Notes: generated by a model not told the origin, from the sequence alone. 35,938 bases of DNA from Pseudomonadota bacterium (GCA_023423995.1 JAFAEL010000256.1:1-35938), one strand, 5' to 3'. Shown: positions 8,482 to 16,662, counted from the stretch's first letter. Program-made: numbers and translations.

Positions 8482-9590
8482 GCAACGTTCTCCAGCGGGC
8501 GGCTCTGCGCCACCCGGCCGAGGATGGCCAACAACTCGTCGGCCCGGTGTGAACAGGTGTGGCGAGCGAGGATGGTCTCGAGCCCGCTCCGAACGAGCGA
8601 GGCGCGCAGGTCTGCGTCGTCGCGGACGGCCCTGAGGTGCCGCTCCATCTCGGCAGGATCCCTGGCCATCAGGAAGTCCGTGCCGACCCGGAACAGGTTC
8701 TCGTCATCCCGCCAGGGCGCCGATACCAGGGGAATGCCGCAGGCAAGCGCCTCGAAGACCCGGATCGTCGGAATGCCCGGCAGCTGCTGCACGTAGAGCC
8801 GGCGCGGCACGTGCACAGTCGCGAGATGGCGGGCGAAGACCTCCGGGGCCAGCGCGTTCGGCAGCCAGCCAAGATAGCGCGCCCCGTGGCGGGCGAGCGT
8901 GCCGAGCGCGGTCTCCGGATAGCGTACGCCATAGATGTCGAGCGGCAGCCCTAGCTCGGCGGCGGGGCGGAAGAGATACGCCTCAAGCTCCTCGCTGCGC
9001 TCGTCGTCGCCCCAATTGCCGATCCAGACGAGACCGGCGCGCTCTCCTTCGACCTCTGGAGGCTTGAACAGCCGCGTATCGGCCGCCTCGTGCCAGGTGA
9101 AGACGCGGCCATCCCAGCCCCAGCCCCGATAGACTTCGCTCAAGGTTTCGCCGAAGGCGAGCACGCCGTCATAGCCGGACAGGTCGTAAGCCCGCATCGA
9201 CCCTGGGTCGCTCACCGCCCGGTGGTGGGTGTCATGGAAGAGGAGTGTGTAGCGGCCGCCGCGGCGCCGATGCGCGCCGATCGCCGCGACCAGGGCGTGG
9301 TCGTTCCACTCGTGGACAATCACAACGTCTGCGCCGTCCAGCGCCCGGTCGAGATCCAGGTCAGCGCCGTAGGTGACCGAGCTGAGCTCAGGATAGCCGG
9401 CGCAAAAGGCCTCGAGCCCGGCCTCGCCGTGGTCCCGCAGCAGGTTGTCGAGGCTCCAGTTCCCGGCCGGTTCGAAGACGCGCGTCTCGTGTCCACGCGC
9501 GATCAGCTCCCGGAAGACGCCGCGCAGGAAATGCGCGTTGCCGTGATTCCAGCACGAGACGAGCGAGTGGGTGAAGTAGACGAAGCGCAT
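8478..9590 (-). CDS. CgeB-like glycosyltransferase, paralogue 3
   Basis: A 370-residue CgeB-like protein beginning MRFVYFTHSLVSCWNHGNA, with the family's RGHETRVFEP and the C-terminal PTIRVFEALACGIPLVSAPW segment. It differs from the other two in the middle, where it has the stretch YTLLFHDTHHRAVSD, so it may use another acceptor or donor. The ATG at 9588-9590 shares one base with the stop of the upstream GT4 gene (TGATG). Read with its neighbours, it is the first of three coupled CgeB-like genes. It has no membrane segment. Confidence 0.8.
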   Translation of the reverse strand: MRFVYFTHSLVSCWNHGNAHFLRGVFRELIARGHETRVFEPAGNWSLDNLLRDHGEAGLEAFCAGYPELSSVTYGADLDLDRALDGADVVIVHEWNDHALVAAIGAHRRRGGRYTLLFHDTHHRAVSDPGSMRAYDLSGYDGVLAFGETLSEVYRGWGWDGRVFTWHEAADTRLFKPPEVEGERAGLVWIGNWGDDERSEELEAYLFRPAAELGLPLDIYGVRYPETALGTLARHGARYLGWLPNALAPEVFARHLATVHVPRRLYVQQLPGIPTIRVFEALACGIPLVSAPWRDDENLFRVGTDFLMARDPAEMERHLRAVRDDADLRASLVRSGLETILARHTCSHRADELLAILGRVAQSRPLENVA

Positions 9591-10711
9591 CAGGCGGCAG
9601 TCATCAGGTGCGGGCGGCCCTTGCTGGCGAGCACGTCTCGATAGGCGCCGGCTACGCCCTCGACCATGCGGTCCAGCCTGTAGCGGCCGGCGCGTTCCTG
9701 CGCGGCGCGGCCAAGCCTGTCGCGTTCCGTCGCATCCGCCAGGAGGCCGGTCAGGATCGCGACGGCGCCGTTCTCGTCCTTCGGATGGACGAATAGCGCC
9801 GCCTCGTCCCAGAGCTCGCGGAAAGTGGGAATGTCAGAGAGGACCAGCGGGCAGCCGGCCTGGGCCGCCTCCAGCACGGCCAAGCCGAACGGTTCGTAGA
9901 ACGCCAGCGACGCGAAGACGGGCCGCGCAGCGAAATGCCCGTCGAGCGTTGCCGCATCGACGTAGCCGAGTGCGGCGGCGTGATGAAGTGCGATCACAGC
10001 GCCGTTCGGGCCATGCGTCGGACCGGCGGCCAGCACCGGAGCGGGTAGCTTTTGGGCAACTCGGTCGAGCGCGGCGATGTTTTTCCCTTCGTCCCAGAGG
10101 CGGCCGGCAGTGAGCACAAAGCATCGCCCGGCAGGTTCGCGTGGAGAGGGTGCAGGCCGGGCGGCCCGGCCGTTGTGCGCGACGCGCGGCAACTCACGGA
10201 GCGCGTAGGCGTCCGCCGTGGCGCGGGCGAAGGCGGCGCTCGGGGCGAGAAGCAGGTCCGCCGCTTCGTAGCCGCTGCGGACGAGGTCCGTCCGCCAGGC
10301 GAAATCCTCCGGGAGCGAGCCACCGCGCACAGCGGCCCACCAGGTCGCCACGCAGGAGTGACACGCCGCTATCACAGGGCAGGGGAAGGCTGCATCGGCC
10401 GCTAGCGCGGGGCTGTTCAGGTGGACAAGATCGCAACCCGTCTCGGCTGCGAGGGCAGCGAGCGCGGCTCCCGCTCCCACCACCTCGTCGCGGCTGCCGG
10501 CTGTCCAGTCAAGCGGCAATCCCGTCTCGAGGACGCGCAGGCCGGCGATCCTTGCGGCGGCCTGACGCTGTCCGCCTGAAGGCCTTGGCCCGAGGATCGC
10601 GAGCGTGATCTCGATGCCGCTCTCCCGGAGGCCGGCCGCGAGGTCGAGCGCGTAGGTCCACACGCCGCCGACTGCGTCGGTGGTCATGAGAACCTTGATG
10701 GGCGTATCCAT
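9590..10711 (-). CDS. GT4 family glycosyltransferase
   Basis: A 373-residue GT-B glycosyltransferase. The start chosen is the ATG at 10711, which gives MDTPIKVLMTTDAVGGVWTYALDLA, the normal N-terminal strand and glycine loop; the open frame upstream to 10828 overlaps the epimerase gene and carries no family sequence. The C-terminal domain has CFVLTAGRLWDEGKN and the EX7E motif in FEPFGLAVLEAAQAGCPLV. It lies 25 bases downstream of an epimerase gene and is coupled to the CgeB-like genes after it. It presumably adds one of the sugars made by the two epimerases. Confidence 0.86.
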   Translation of the reverse strand: MDTPIKVLMTTDAVGGVWTYALDLAAGLRESGIEITLAILGPRPSGGQRQAAARIAGLRVLETGLPLDWTAGSRDEVVGAGAALAALAAETGCDLVHLNSPALAADAAFPCPVIAACHSCVATWWAAVRGGSLPEDFAWRTDLVRSGYEAADLLLAPSAAFARATADAYALRELPRVAHNGRAARPAPSPREPAGRCFVLTAGRLWDEGKNIAALDRVAQKLPAPVLAAGPTHGPNGAVIALHHAAALGYVDAATLDGHFAARPVFASLAFYEPFGLAVLEAAQAGCPLVLSDIPTFRELWDEAALFVHPKDENGAVAILTGLLADATERDRLGRAAQERAGRYRLDRMVEGVAGAYRDVLASKGRPHLMTAA

Positions 10712-10736
10712 CAGAGCGCGCCGGTATCGGCTGCCA

Positions 10737-11837
10737 TCACGAGAGAGCGCCGACGCGCACGGCGCGCTTCGTCTCGGGCTCGCCCGAGAGGCCTCGCTCG
10801 GCACGGAGCCACGCCACCAGATTGGCAACGCCGGTGCGCCATGGCACGGGCGTCTTCAGCCCGAGGGCCGTCTGGATCGAACGGGAATCGGCCACGAAGT
10901 AACGCTGATCTCCCGGCCGCCAGTCGGAATAGTTGGCCTCGACCTCGCGGCCGACCAGGTCCGAGAGATGTGCGATCAAGTGGCGGAGGCTGACGGCGTT
11001 CTGCGCGCCCCCGCCGAGGTTGAACGCCCTCCCGGAGATCGCCTTGATGTCGCGAAGCGCGGCCACATAGGCTTCGACCGCGTCCGAGACGTCGAGAATG
11101 TCCCGCACCTGTGCGCCGTCGCCATAGATCGAGATCGGGCGGCCCTCGATTGCCCGTATGGCGAAATGCGCCACCCAGCCCTGGTCCTCCGTCCCCATCT
11201 GCCGCTGGCCGTAGATGCAGCTCATGCGGATGACGGAAGTCGGCACGTCGAAGGAGCGCGCGTAGTCGAGGACGTACTGGTCGGCGGCACCCTTCGAGCA
11301 GCCATAGGGCGTGTGGAAGTCGAGGGGCCGGCTTTCGGCGATGCCATAGCCGCGTATGGCCGGATCGATCGGGAGATAGGCCGCGTTCGTCAGCTCGAGG
11401 CCGATATCGGCAAGATCGCCGTAGACCTTGTTCGTCGAGGCGAAGATGAGCGGCGCCGGCTCGGGCCGGGCACGAAGCGCTTCCAGCAGCGCAAGCGTCG
11501 CCTTCACGTTGATCTCGAAATCCGAGACGGGATCGAGGAGGCTCGTCGTCACGGCGACCTGCGCGGCCATGTGGAAGACCGCGGAGGCGTCGCGGGCGGC
11601 GGCGGCGAGCTCGGTCCCTGCGCGCACGTCTGCGATCACTGCCGATATCCGCCGCGGATGCCGCTCGGTCAGCCATGCGAGGTTGCGATCGACGCCCGGG
11701 CGCGCGAGCGCGTCGTAGATGAGGACGTCGTGGCCTTCGGATGCGAGGCGGTCGGCTAGGTTCGATCCGATGAAGCCCGCCCCGCCTGTGACCAGGATGG
11801 GCCGGCGGCCGACGACAGCGGGTGTCGCCGCGTTCAT
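10737..11837 (-). CDS. NAD-dependent SDR epimerase, CDP-paratose 2-epimerase-like
   Basis: A 366-residue extended short-chain dehydrogenase/reductase. The NAD-binding motif TGGAGFIGSNLA is near residue 17, and the active site has FASTNKVYG and the YxxxK pair in YGCSKGAADQY. The phrase YDALARPGVDRNLAWL after the first strand resembles CDP-paratose/CDP-tyvelose 2-epimerases, which read close to LSRPGVERNLAWL. This supports, but does not prove, a 2-epimerase on an NDP-deoxysugar. No CDP-sugar genes are seen nearby. ATG 11837 overlaps the upstream epimerase stop as ATGA. It feeds the glycosyltransferases downstream. Confidence 0.82.
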   Translation of the reverse strand: MNAATPAVVGRRPILVTGGAGFIGSNLADRLASEGHDVLIYDALARPGVDRNLAWLTERHPRRISAVIADVRAGTELAAAARDASAVFHMAAQVAVTTSLLDPVSDFEINVKATLALLEALRARPEPAPLIFASTNKVYGDLADIGLELTNAAYLPIDPAIRGYGIAESRPLDFHTPYGCSKGAADQYVLDYARSFDVPTSVIRMSCIYGQRQMGTEDQGWVAHFAIRAIEGRPISIYGDGAQVRDILDVSDAVEAYVAALRDIKAISGRAFNLGGGAQNAVSLRHLIAHLSDLVGREVEANYSDWRPGDQRYFVADSRSIQTALGLKTPVPWRTGVANLVAWLRAERGLSGEPETKRAVRVGALS

Positions 11838-12943
11838 GCCACAAGGCCCCGGGCCTCGAGTTCCTTGCGGGCCTCGCTCACCCGATCATGGGCCTGCTGC
11901 TGGGCTACCCATTCGGCAAGTTCGCGCAGCCCCTCGGAGAAGTCCTTGCCAGGAGAATAGCCCAGCTCGGTTTGCGCCTTGGTGATGTCCGGAATGTTGT
12001 GACGGATATCGCCCGCGCGCGCCTTTCCGGCGATCTCGGGCGTCAGGTCGGGCCGGCCCATTGCCTCGGCGAGGAGCTCGGCGACCTCTTGAACCGTCCG
12101 ATCGACGCCGCTGCCGATGTTGTAGACTTGGCCCGCCGCCTGCGGCCGGTCGAGCGCAAGCAGGAAGGCCTGCGCGACGTCCTCGACATGGACAAAGTCC
12201 CGTCGCTGCTTGCCGTCCTCGAAGATGACGGGGCGATTGCCGTTGTGGATGCGGGAGGCGAAGATCGCGAGCACGCCCGTATAGGGGTTCGAGAGCGCCT
12301 GGCCGGGGCCGTAGGCGTTCCAGAGCCTCAGGGCGACGCCTTCCATGCCGTAATAGGGCGCGAGCGTGAGCGTCAGCCGCTCCTGGACGTGCTTGGTGAT
12401 TGCATAGACCGAGGCGAGCGTCGGCCGCTTCGATTCCGGCGTCGGCACCGGGATCATCGGACGGCCCTTCGGATCCGGCGGATCCCAGGGCGCACCGGCA
12501 TTCGGCTGCCGGATGGCATCCTCCACGAGTTCGCCGTCCACCGTGCGGTAGAGGCCCTCGCCGTAGATGCTCATGGACGACGCGACGACGACCCGCTTCA
12601 CCGGCTGCGCGATGAGCTCCTGGAAGAGCACCGCCGTCCCGAGGTCGTTGACCGAAACATAGCGGTCGATCGCATACATGCTCTGTCCGACGCCGACCTC
12701 GGCCGCGAGATGGACGACCTTGTCGACGCCCTTCAGGGCGGCCCGGACGACAGCATCCTCCCGTACGTCGCCGATGATCAGCTCGGCGCGGGGATCCAGC
12801 CCGTCGGGCTCGGCCTTTCCGCCGTGTACCTGCTCGATGAGGCTATCCAGGATGACGACACGGTCGCCGCGATCGAGCAGCGCGCGCGAGACATAGCGGC
12901 CGATGAAACCCGCGCCGCCTGTGATGAGGATCGTCTCTGCCAC
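11834..12943 (-). CDS. NAD-dependent SDR sugar epimerase/dehydratase (dTDP-L-rhamnose 4-epimerase-like)
   Basis: A 369-residue extended SDR with TGGAGFIGRYVSRALL at the N-terminus, VASSMSIYGEG as the serine-containing active-site strand, and YAITKHVQE as the YxxxK catalytic pair. The insert rich in Pro and Asp between these (PWDPPDPKGRP) and the overall pattern fit the WbiB-type dTDP-L-rhamnose 4-epimerases better than UDP-glucose 4-epimerase, but only at the level of recall. The start is a GTG at 12943 with a poor ribosome-binding site, 10 bases after the stop of the upstream gene, so translation probably depends on coupling. The two SDR genes are not close copies of each other, which implies two different modified sugars. 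Confidence 0.82.
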   Translation of the reverse strand: MAETILITGGAGFIGRYVSRALLDRGDRVVILDSLIEQVHGGKAEPDGLDPRAELIIGDVREDAVVRAALKGVDKVVHLAAEVGVGQSMYAIDRYVSVNDLGTAVLFQELIAQPVKRVVVASSMSIYGEGLYRTVDGELVEDAIRQPNAGAPWDPPDPKGRPMIPVPTPESKRPTLASVYAITKHVQERLTLTLAPYYGMEGVALRLWNAYGPGQALSNPYTGVLAIFASRIHNGNRPVIFEDGKQRRDFVHVEDVAQAFLLALDRPQAAGQVYNIGSGVDRTVQEVAELLAEAMGRPDLTPEIAGKARAGDIRHNIPDITKAQTELGYSPGKDFSEGLRELAEWVAQQQAHDRVSEARKELEARGLVA

Positions 12944-12953
12944 GTTGTTCGTC

Positions 12954-13562
12954 TCAGCCTTTTGCCTTCGCCGCCTTGGAGCGGCTCGATTTCGTCCCGG
13001 CCGTTTTTGACCCGCTTGCCGAGGCGCTCTTCGACGCTGCGCCTCTTGCCGCAGTCGCCTTCGCCTTGGAGGTGGAGGGCGCCTCGTCCCCGCCGGTGCT
13101 TCCGCTCGACTTGCTCGAAGCGGATCTCACGGCCGCCTTCTTCTCGGCGGACTCTTCGCCGGAAGACTTTGCAGCCGCAGATTTTGCCGGCGCGGACTTG
13201 GTGCTTCTCCTTGCGGGCGCGTCCTTCCTGGCCGTGCTCGCCTTCCGGGCGGTCTTCTTCCTCGCGGGCTGATCCTCTTCTGGCGAGCGCTCGACGAATT
13301 TGTTGAAGCGGCTTTCCTTGCCCCCCTTCGTCTGGTCCTGATGCAGGAACGAGACGTGAGACTGGTCGAAAACCGCGAAGAACTCCTCCCAGGAGATCTC
13401 CTCGAATTTCTCTTCCTTCGGGCCGAAGTCGATGCGGAGCACGCCGCCGGACTTGTTCTTGCCCCTGGCGCTGCCCGTGCGGACGATCGATGGGCGGCCG
13501 CCACGCGCCTCGGCCCACTTCCTGATCTCGTCGTGATCCACGGTCTTCGAAGAAGCGCTCAT
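12954..13562 (-). CDS. Small conserved protein with Lys/Ala/Ser-rich histone-like tail
   Basis: A 202-residue protein. Residues 1-95 form a compact conserved domain starting with [19 protein letters not shown] and containing LEEISW-like and FNKFVER segments. Proteins like this are sometimes labelled 1,4-alpha-glucan branching enzyme in databases; nothing of a GH13 or GH57 enzyme is visible, and the protein is far too short, so that label looks wrong. Residues 96-202 are low-complexity Lys, Ala, Ser and Thr with AKS/ARK motifs like histone H1 tails, probably disordered and able to bind nucleic acid or acidic polymer. Start ATG 13562 is preceded by AAAGGA. It is the first gene of the minus operon, or a single gene that reads into it. 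Confidence 0.75.
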   Translation of the reverse strand: MSASSKTVDHDEIRKWAEARGGRPSIVRTGSARGKNKSGGVLRIDFGPKEEKFEEISWEEFFAVFDQSHVSFLHQDQTKGGKESRFNKFVERSPEEDQPARKKTARKASTARKDAPARRSTKSAPAKSAAAKSSGEESAEKKAAVRSASSKSSGSTGGDEAPSTSKAKATAARGAASKSASASGSKTAGTKSSRSKAAKAKG

Positions 13563-13673
13563 CGCGTCATCCTTTCGATTTGGAGATCATCCGCCGGACC
13601 TGCGCCCGGCAGCGGGAGCTCGCGAGAGTTGGGTAGGCCAGCTCGAGGTGGGAACTTACAGAAGATGGAGACT

Positions 13674-15452
13674 CTATTCCTTTTTCTCGAAACCCGCGGG
13701 AAACGCGTTCGGTTCTGCGTCGCTCGCGAGGAGCTTGGAAAGGTACGAAGCGTACCGCTCCGCCGCGGCGCGAAGCCGACCGGCCTCGTCCGCGTCCTTT
13801 GTAGAGGCTGCTGCCTCGCGATAGTAGCCGAGCTGGAAGGCGGGATAACAACGTGTCGCGAACCGTACCTGCGCGCGATCAACTACGAAGCCGCCAACTT
13901 GTTCGATCCGGCTGATCAAATCCTGTCGTTCACCGGCCGTCAGAGTGAACTCGATCGAGGCGCCGGCGATGTCCCACGCGATGTCCTGGCAGCCGACGAG
14001 GTCGTGAGCGGCGTGATGGTCGACCGCGTCCGCCTTGAGGAACCGTCCGTCCGGCAAGATCAGCCATTCCCAGACGTGCAGCCGGTTGTCGGTCTCGATG
14101 CGGCTGACCTTGGCGTGGAGCCGTGCCAGTAACGGACGCCATGCCGTCAGGTGGCGGGCGCGCTCGGGGCCGAACTCCTCTTCCGCATTGACGTGCAGCA
14201 TGTCGAACAGCTGCTGGCTCGAGGCTCCGGTAGCGACATCCGACGCGAAATTGCGGCTCCGAAAGCCGAGATAGTCCCCGAGATGCGCAAGGAAGCGCCG
14301 CCGCTCGGGGCCGGACGGGTCGAGCGGACGTGCGTCCCCGTGCCAGCGCTCGACGATGAAGCCGTGTCGGAAGCCGAGCGGCTTCGGCGCGAACCCGGCC
14401 TCGGCTAGCGCCTCGGCGCGCGCGAGTTTTTCAAGTCCGATCCGGCCGAGGCCCGCAAACCTCAGCAGCCAGCTTCCGGATCGGCTCTCGAGAAGGAACT
14501 TCCGCTTTTCCTGCCAGGGGTGAACCGGAGGAAGGTCTCCATGCCACCCGCGCGTCCCGCGCCATGCCCCGCCGGTGATCTCCCTCAGGTCGCCCACCGG
14601 TTCGCCCGTCAGATCGGCGACCCAGGACACGAGCCCTCGTTCGCCTCCTGTGAGGATGGCATCGTCGAAGGTGCGGAGGTGAAGCTGCGCCGCTTTCCAG
14701 AAGCTCCGGACAGCTTCGCTGGCCTGCGGGCCTGGCCCGTTCGCGTGGCTCGGAAACACGTGGACCCGCTCGCGTTCGATGCCGACGGCTTGCAACTCCG
14801 TCGCGACCGCCGTGATGGACGAGCCGGAGAGCCCAGGCCCCTCGTCGACGATGGCCACCTCAGTCCCTCGCGGAAGCGCGAGCGGTTCGGCGAGCGCTAG
14901 CGAGCGATCGAATGGATGGCCTACGGGTCGCACCGTCTGAGGGCAGCGTGCGCCGGCGCCTGCTGCCACCATCCCGGCTAGCGTCGTCCCGATACTGCGA
15001 ATCCCGATGACGCTAAGGTCGCGTCCGGCAAGCGAGCGCGCGGCCTCATAATAGGTTTCGGGATAGAGCGCATAATGCGCAAACCCTTCCGGCAGCTTGA
15101 CCGTGAGATCGCCTCCCTTCGCGCAGGCTTCGACCGCAGCGATCGCCGCCAAGGCAGGCTCCGTGCAGATCCTGCGCTCGCTCCAGGACAGGCCGACCGC
15201 CTCGGCGAGTGCGAGGGTGAGCGACATGGCGGCATCGCTCTCGTGAAACGGCGCATCCTGGCGACCGTGGGCCTCGAAAGCGCGGTCGGCCAGGCCCTGA
15301 GCCAGCTCGCCCGTCTCAATGAGGGCTGCGACCAGCAGGCCATGCGCAGCGATCCAGGGCTCGGCGCTCGCGGCCTCGGACAGGTAATGCCGGACGGCCC
15401 CGATCTTCTGCGCGACCGTCTCTCGGCGGACGGCGTCGCCGTAGACCAGCAT
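13674..15452 (-). CDS. Phosphoribosyltransferase-like/kinase-like fusion protein
   Basis: A 592-residue protein I do not recognise as a named family. The start is the ATG at 15452, which overlaps the phosphatase stop by one base (TGATG). Residues about 140-260 resemble a type I phosphoribosyltransferase: VIGIRSIGTTLAGMV fits the pyrophosphate loop and IVDEGPGLSGSSI (201-213) fits the PRPP-binding loop. Residues about 315-510 resemble the choline kinase/aminoglycoside phosphotransferase fold: KFLLESRSGSWLLRFAGLG as the Gly loop region, TDNRLHVWEW in the place of the catalytic HxDxxxxN loop, KADAVD as the metal-binding strand and CQDIAWDIAGA as the following helix. The catalytic loop is diverged. 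Residues 1-130 are helical and unassigned. It may make or use a nucleoside- or ribosyl-linked metabolite with the coupled phosphatase. Confidence 0.7.
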   Translation of the reverse strand: MLVYGDAVRRETVAQKIGAVRHYLSEAASAEPWIAAHGLLVAALIETGELAQGLADRAFEAHGRQDAPFHESDAAMSLTLALAEAVGLSWSERRICTEPALAAIAAVEACAKGGDLTVKLPEGFAHYALYPETYYEAARSLAGRDLSVIGIRSIGTTLAGMVAAGAGARCPQTVRPVGHPFDRSLALAEPLALPRGTEVAIVDEGPGLSGSSITAVATELQAVGIERERVHVFPSHANGPGPQASEAVRSFWKAAQLHLRTFDDAILTGGERGLVSWVADLTGEPVGDLREITGGAWRGTRGWHGDLPPVHPWQEKRKFLLESRSGSWLLRFAGLGRIGLEKLARAEALAEAGFAPKPLGFRHGFIVERWHGDARPLDPSGPERRRFLAHLGDYLGFRSRNFASDVATGASSQQLFDMLHVNAEEEFGPERARHLTAWRPLLARLHAKVSRIETDNRLHVWEWLILPDGRFLKADAVDHHAAHDLVGCQDIAWDIAGASIEFTLTAGERQDLISRIEQVGGFVVDRAQVRFATRCYPAFQLGYYREAAASTKDADEAGRLRAAAERYASYLSKLLASDAEPNAFPAGFEKKE

Positions 15453-16066
15453 CAGGTGACGGGCTGTAGATGCCGATAGGCGATGGCCTTGAAGGCGTCG
15501 AAGGACGGGATCTCCCAGCTGGCCCGCCGCTCCCGGCCGAAGCGCGCGAGCCACGCCGTCCAGGCATGATACTGGGCGGGGGAGGGGGAGATGAGCGCGC
15601 GCCGGGTCTTCGAGAGCTCAAGGGCTTCGAGCGGCTCGTAGCCCCGCTCGACCAGGACGCAGAGCGCGAGCGTGGCGGAGCGGCCGATGCCGTGCTCGCA
15701 ATGGATCAGCACTCTCTCTCCGCGGTCGAGGTAGGGCCGCACGAAGGTGACGCCGTCCTCGAGCATCGGCTGGCTCACCGCGTGGTGGTCGTCAGTCGGA
15801 AGATGAAGGAGGGAGATCCCATGCCGCTGCAGCAGAATTTCATCGTCGCAGGCCTCGCTGCGTAGATCGACCACCGCGCGGATGGCCAGGTGGTGCGCCA
15901 TAGTCTCGGCACGCTCGACCGGAAATCGACCGCCGACGGCCAGATGCTCGGTGATCCAGCTGAGATTCGGCTCCCATGGAGCGGGTGCTTGGATGGTGCT
16001 CGCCACGTCTCCGGCTAGGCCGGGCTGGTCAGGCGGGTCAAGCGCCCCTATATAGCGGTGGTGCAC
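15452..16066 (-). CDS. Dual-specificity/tyrosine phosphatase family protein
   Basis: A cysteine-dependent phosphatase of the dual-specificity class. The signature CX5R loop is IHCEHGIGRSATLAL, and the conserved Asp region is LPTDDHHAV. The substrate could be a phosphoprotein or a small phosphorylated metabolite. The frame stays open to 16327 but overlaps rpsM there. GTG at 16066 (204 residues) has GAGGG about 10 bases upstream and is chosen; GTG at 16006 (184 residues) would begin ten residues before the conserved PWEPNLSWI stretch but has its GGAG only two bases away. The stop is coupled to the phosphoribosyltransferase/kinase-like gene, so the two products probably act on the same pathway. 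Confidence 0.78.
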   Translation of the reverse strand: MHHRYIGALDPPDQPGLAGDVASTIQAPAPWEPNLSWITEHLAVGGRFPVERAETMAHHLAIRAVVDLRSEACDDEILLQRHGISLLHLPTDDHHAVSQPMLEDGVTFVRPYLDRGERVLIHCEHGIGRSATLALCVLVERGYEPLEALELSKTRRALISPSPAQYHAWTAWLARFGRERRASWEIPSFDAFKAIAYRHLQPVT

Positions 16067-16118
16067 CGGTGAGCCGCCCTCGAAGGGTTTGGGTCTCGGG
16101 GTGGAAACCTGTTCCAGG

Positions 16119-16147
16119 TTGACATCGACGGGCGGCGTAGCTAGAGC
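16119..16147 (+). promoter_or_regulatory. Candidate promoter for the alpha ribosomal operon
   Basis: TTGACA at 16119-16124, a 17-base spacer and TAGAGC at 16142-16147. The -35 box is perfect and the -10 box is poor by enteric standards. It lies about 140 bases upstream of rpsM. Because no gene on this strand lies upstream to provide read-through, a promoter is needed here. A second AT-rich CTATATAG at 16048-16055 has only a weak -35 match. Confidence 0.45.
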
Positions 16148-16170
16148 GCCGCTGTCAATCGAGGTTTTAG

Positions 16171-16217
16171 AGAGTCGCGCGGCGCCTCCCCAGAGAGGGT
16201 GTCGGCGCGCTCTTTTT
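16171..16217 (+). terminator. Terminator-like hairpin in the rpsM leader (possible attenuator)
   Basis: An imperfect GC-rich hairpin (GCGCG at 16177-16181 pairing with CGCGC at 16206-16210, with further pairs around a short loop at 16191-16196) is followed by TTTTT at 16213-16217. It lies between the candidate promoter and rpsM, so on the plus strand it would act as an attenuator. Alternatively it is a relic of the terminator of a gene once located upstream. Confidence 0.4.
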
Positions 16218-16289
16218 GGCGGTTGAGACGACGCCGGCGGCGTCAGACATGATCGAGCGTCGGCTGGTTCGGCGCGAGGAGAGGCGGAC

Positions 16290-16658
16290 GTGGCCCGTAT
16301 CGCAGGCGTCAATATCCCAACGAACAAGCGCGTCGTTATCGCGCTTCAGTACATTCACGGCATCGGCGCGAAGAAGGCGCAGGAGATCGTCGAGAAGGTC
16401 TCGATCGAGCCGGAGCGTCGCGTCAATCAGCTGACGGACGCCGAGGTGCTCCAGATCCGCGAGACGATCGATCGCGATTACCTCGTCGAGGGCGACCTCC
16501 GTCGCGAAGTCTCGATGAACATCAAGCGGCTGATGGATCTGGCCTGCTACCGCGGCCTGCGTCACCGTCGCAATCTGCCGGTTCGCGGTCAGCGTACCCA
16601 TACCAATGCCCGTACCCGCAAGGGTAAGGCGAAGCCGATCGCCGGCAAGAAGAAGTGA
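16290..16658 (+). CDS. rpsM: Small ribosomal subunit protein uS13
   Basis: Complete 122-residue S13, which sits in the head of the 30S subunit, contacts the P-site tRNA and forms the bridge to the large subunit. The N-terminal [21 protein letters not shown], the helix-two-turns-helix segment and the basic C-terminal [18 protein letters not shown] tail are all typical. The start is a GTG at 16290, with GAGGAGAGG 6-14 bases upstream. It begins the cluster rpsM-rpsK-rpoA-rplQ. In most alphaproteobacteria adk and secY lie directly upstream; here the next gene upstream is a phosphatase on the other strand. Confidence 0.98.
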   Translation: MARIAGVNIPTNKRVVIALQYIHGIGAKKAQEIVEKVSIEPERRVNQLTDAEVLQIRETIDRDYLVEGDLRREVSMNIKRLMDLACYRGLRHRRNLPVRGQRTHTNARTRKGKAKPIAGKKK

Positions 16659-16662
16659 GCCT

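Noticed and set aside
7468..8796. Long plus-strand open frame (442 codons) opposite the CgeB-like genes
   Set aside because: Antisense shadow; the minus strand has well-conserved glycosyltransferase motifs and coupled starts and stops.
10711..11844. Minus-strand open frame overlapping the CDP-paratose epimerase-like gene in another frame
   Set aside because: Translation is Arg-rich and motif-free, whereas the other frame has the complete SDR signature.
12954..13562. 1,4-alpha-glucan branching enzyme
   Set aside because: A label sometimes attached to similar small proteins, but no catalytic motifs of GH13 or GH57 are present and the protein is about 200 residues long.
16048..16055. CTATATAG as a -10 box for rpsM or the phosphatase gene
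   Set aside because: Palindromic and AT-rich, but the -35 region is poor on either strand; kept only as a remark.
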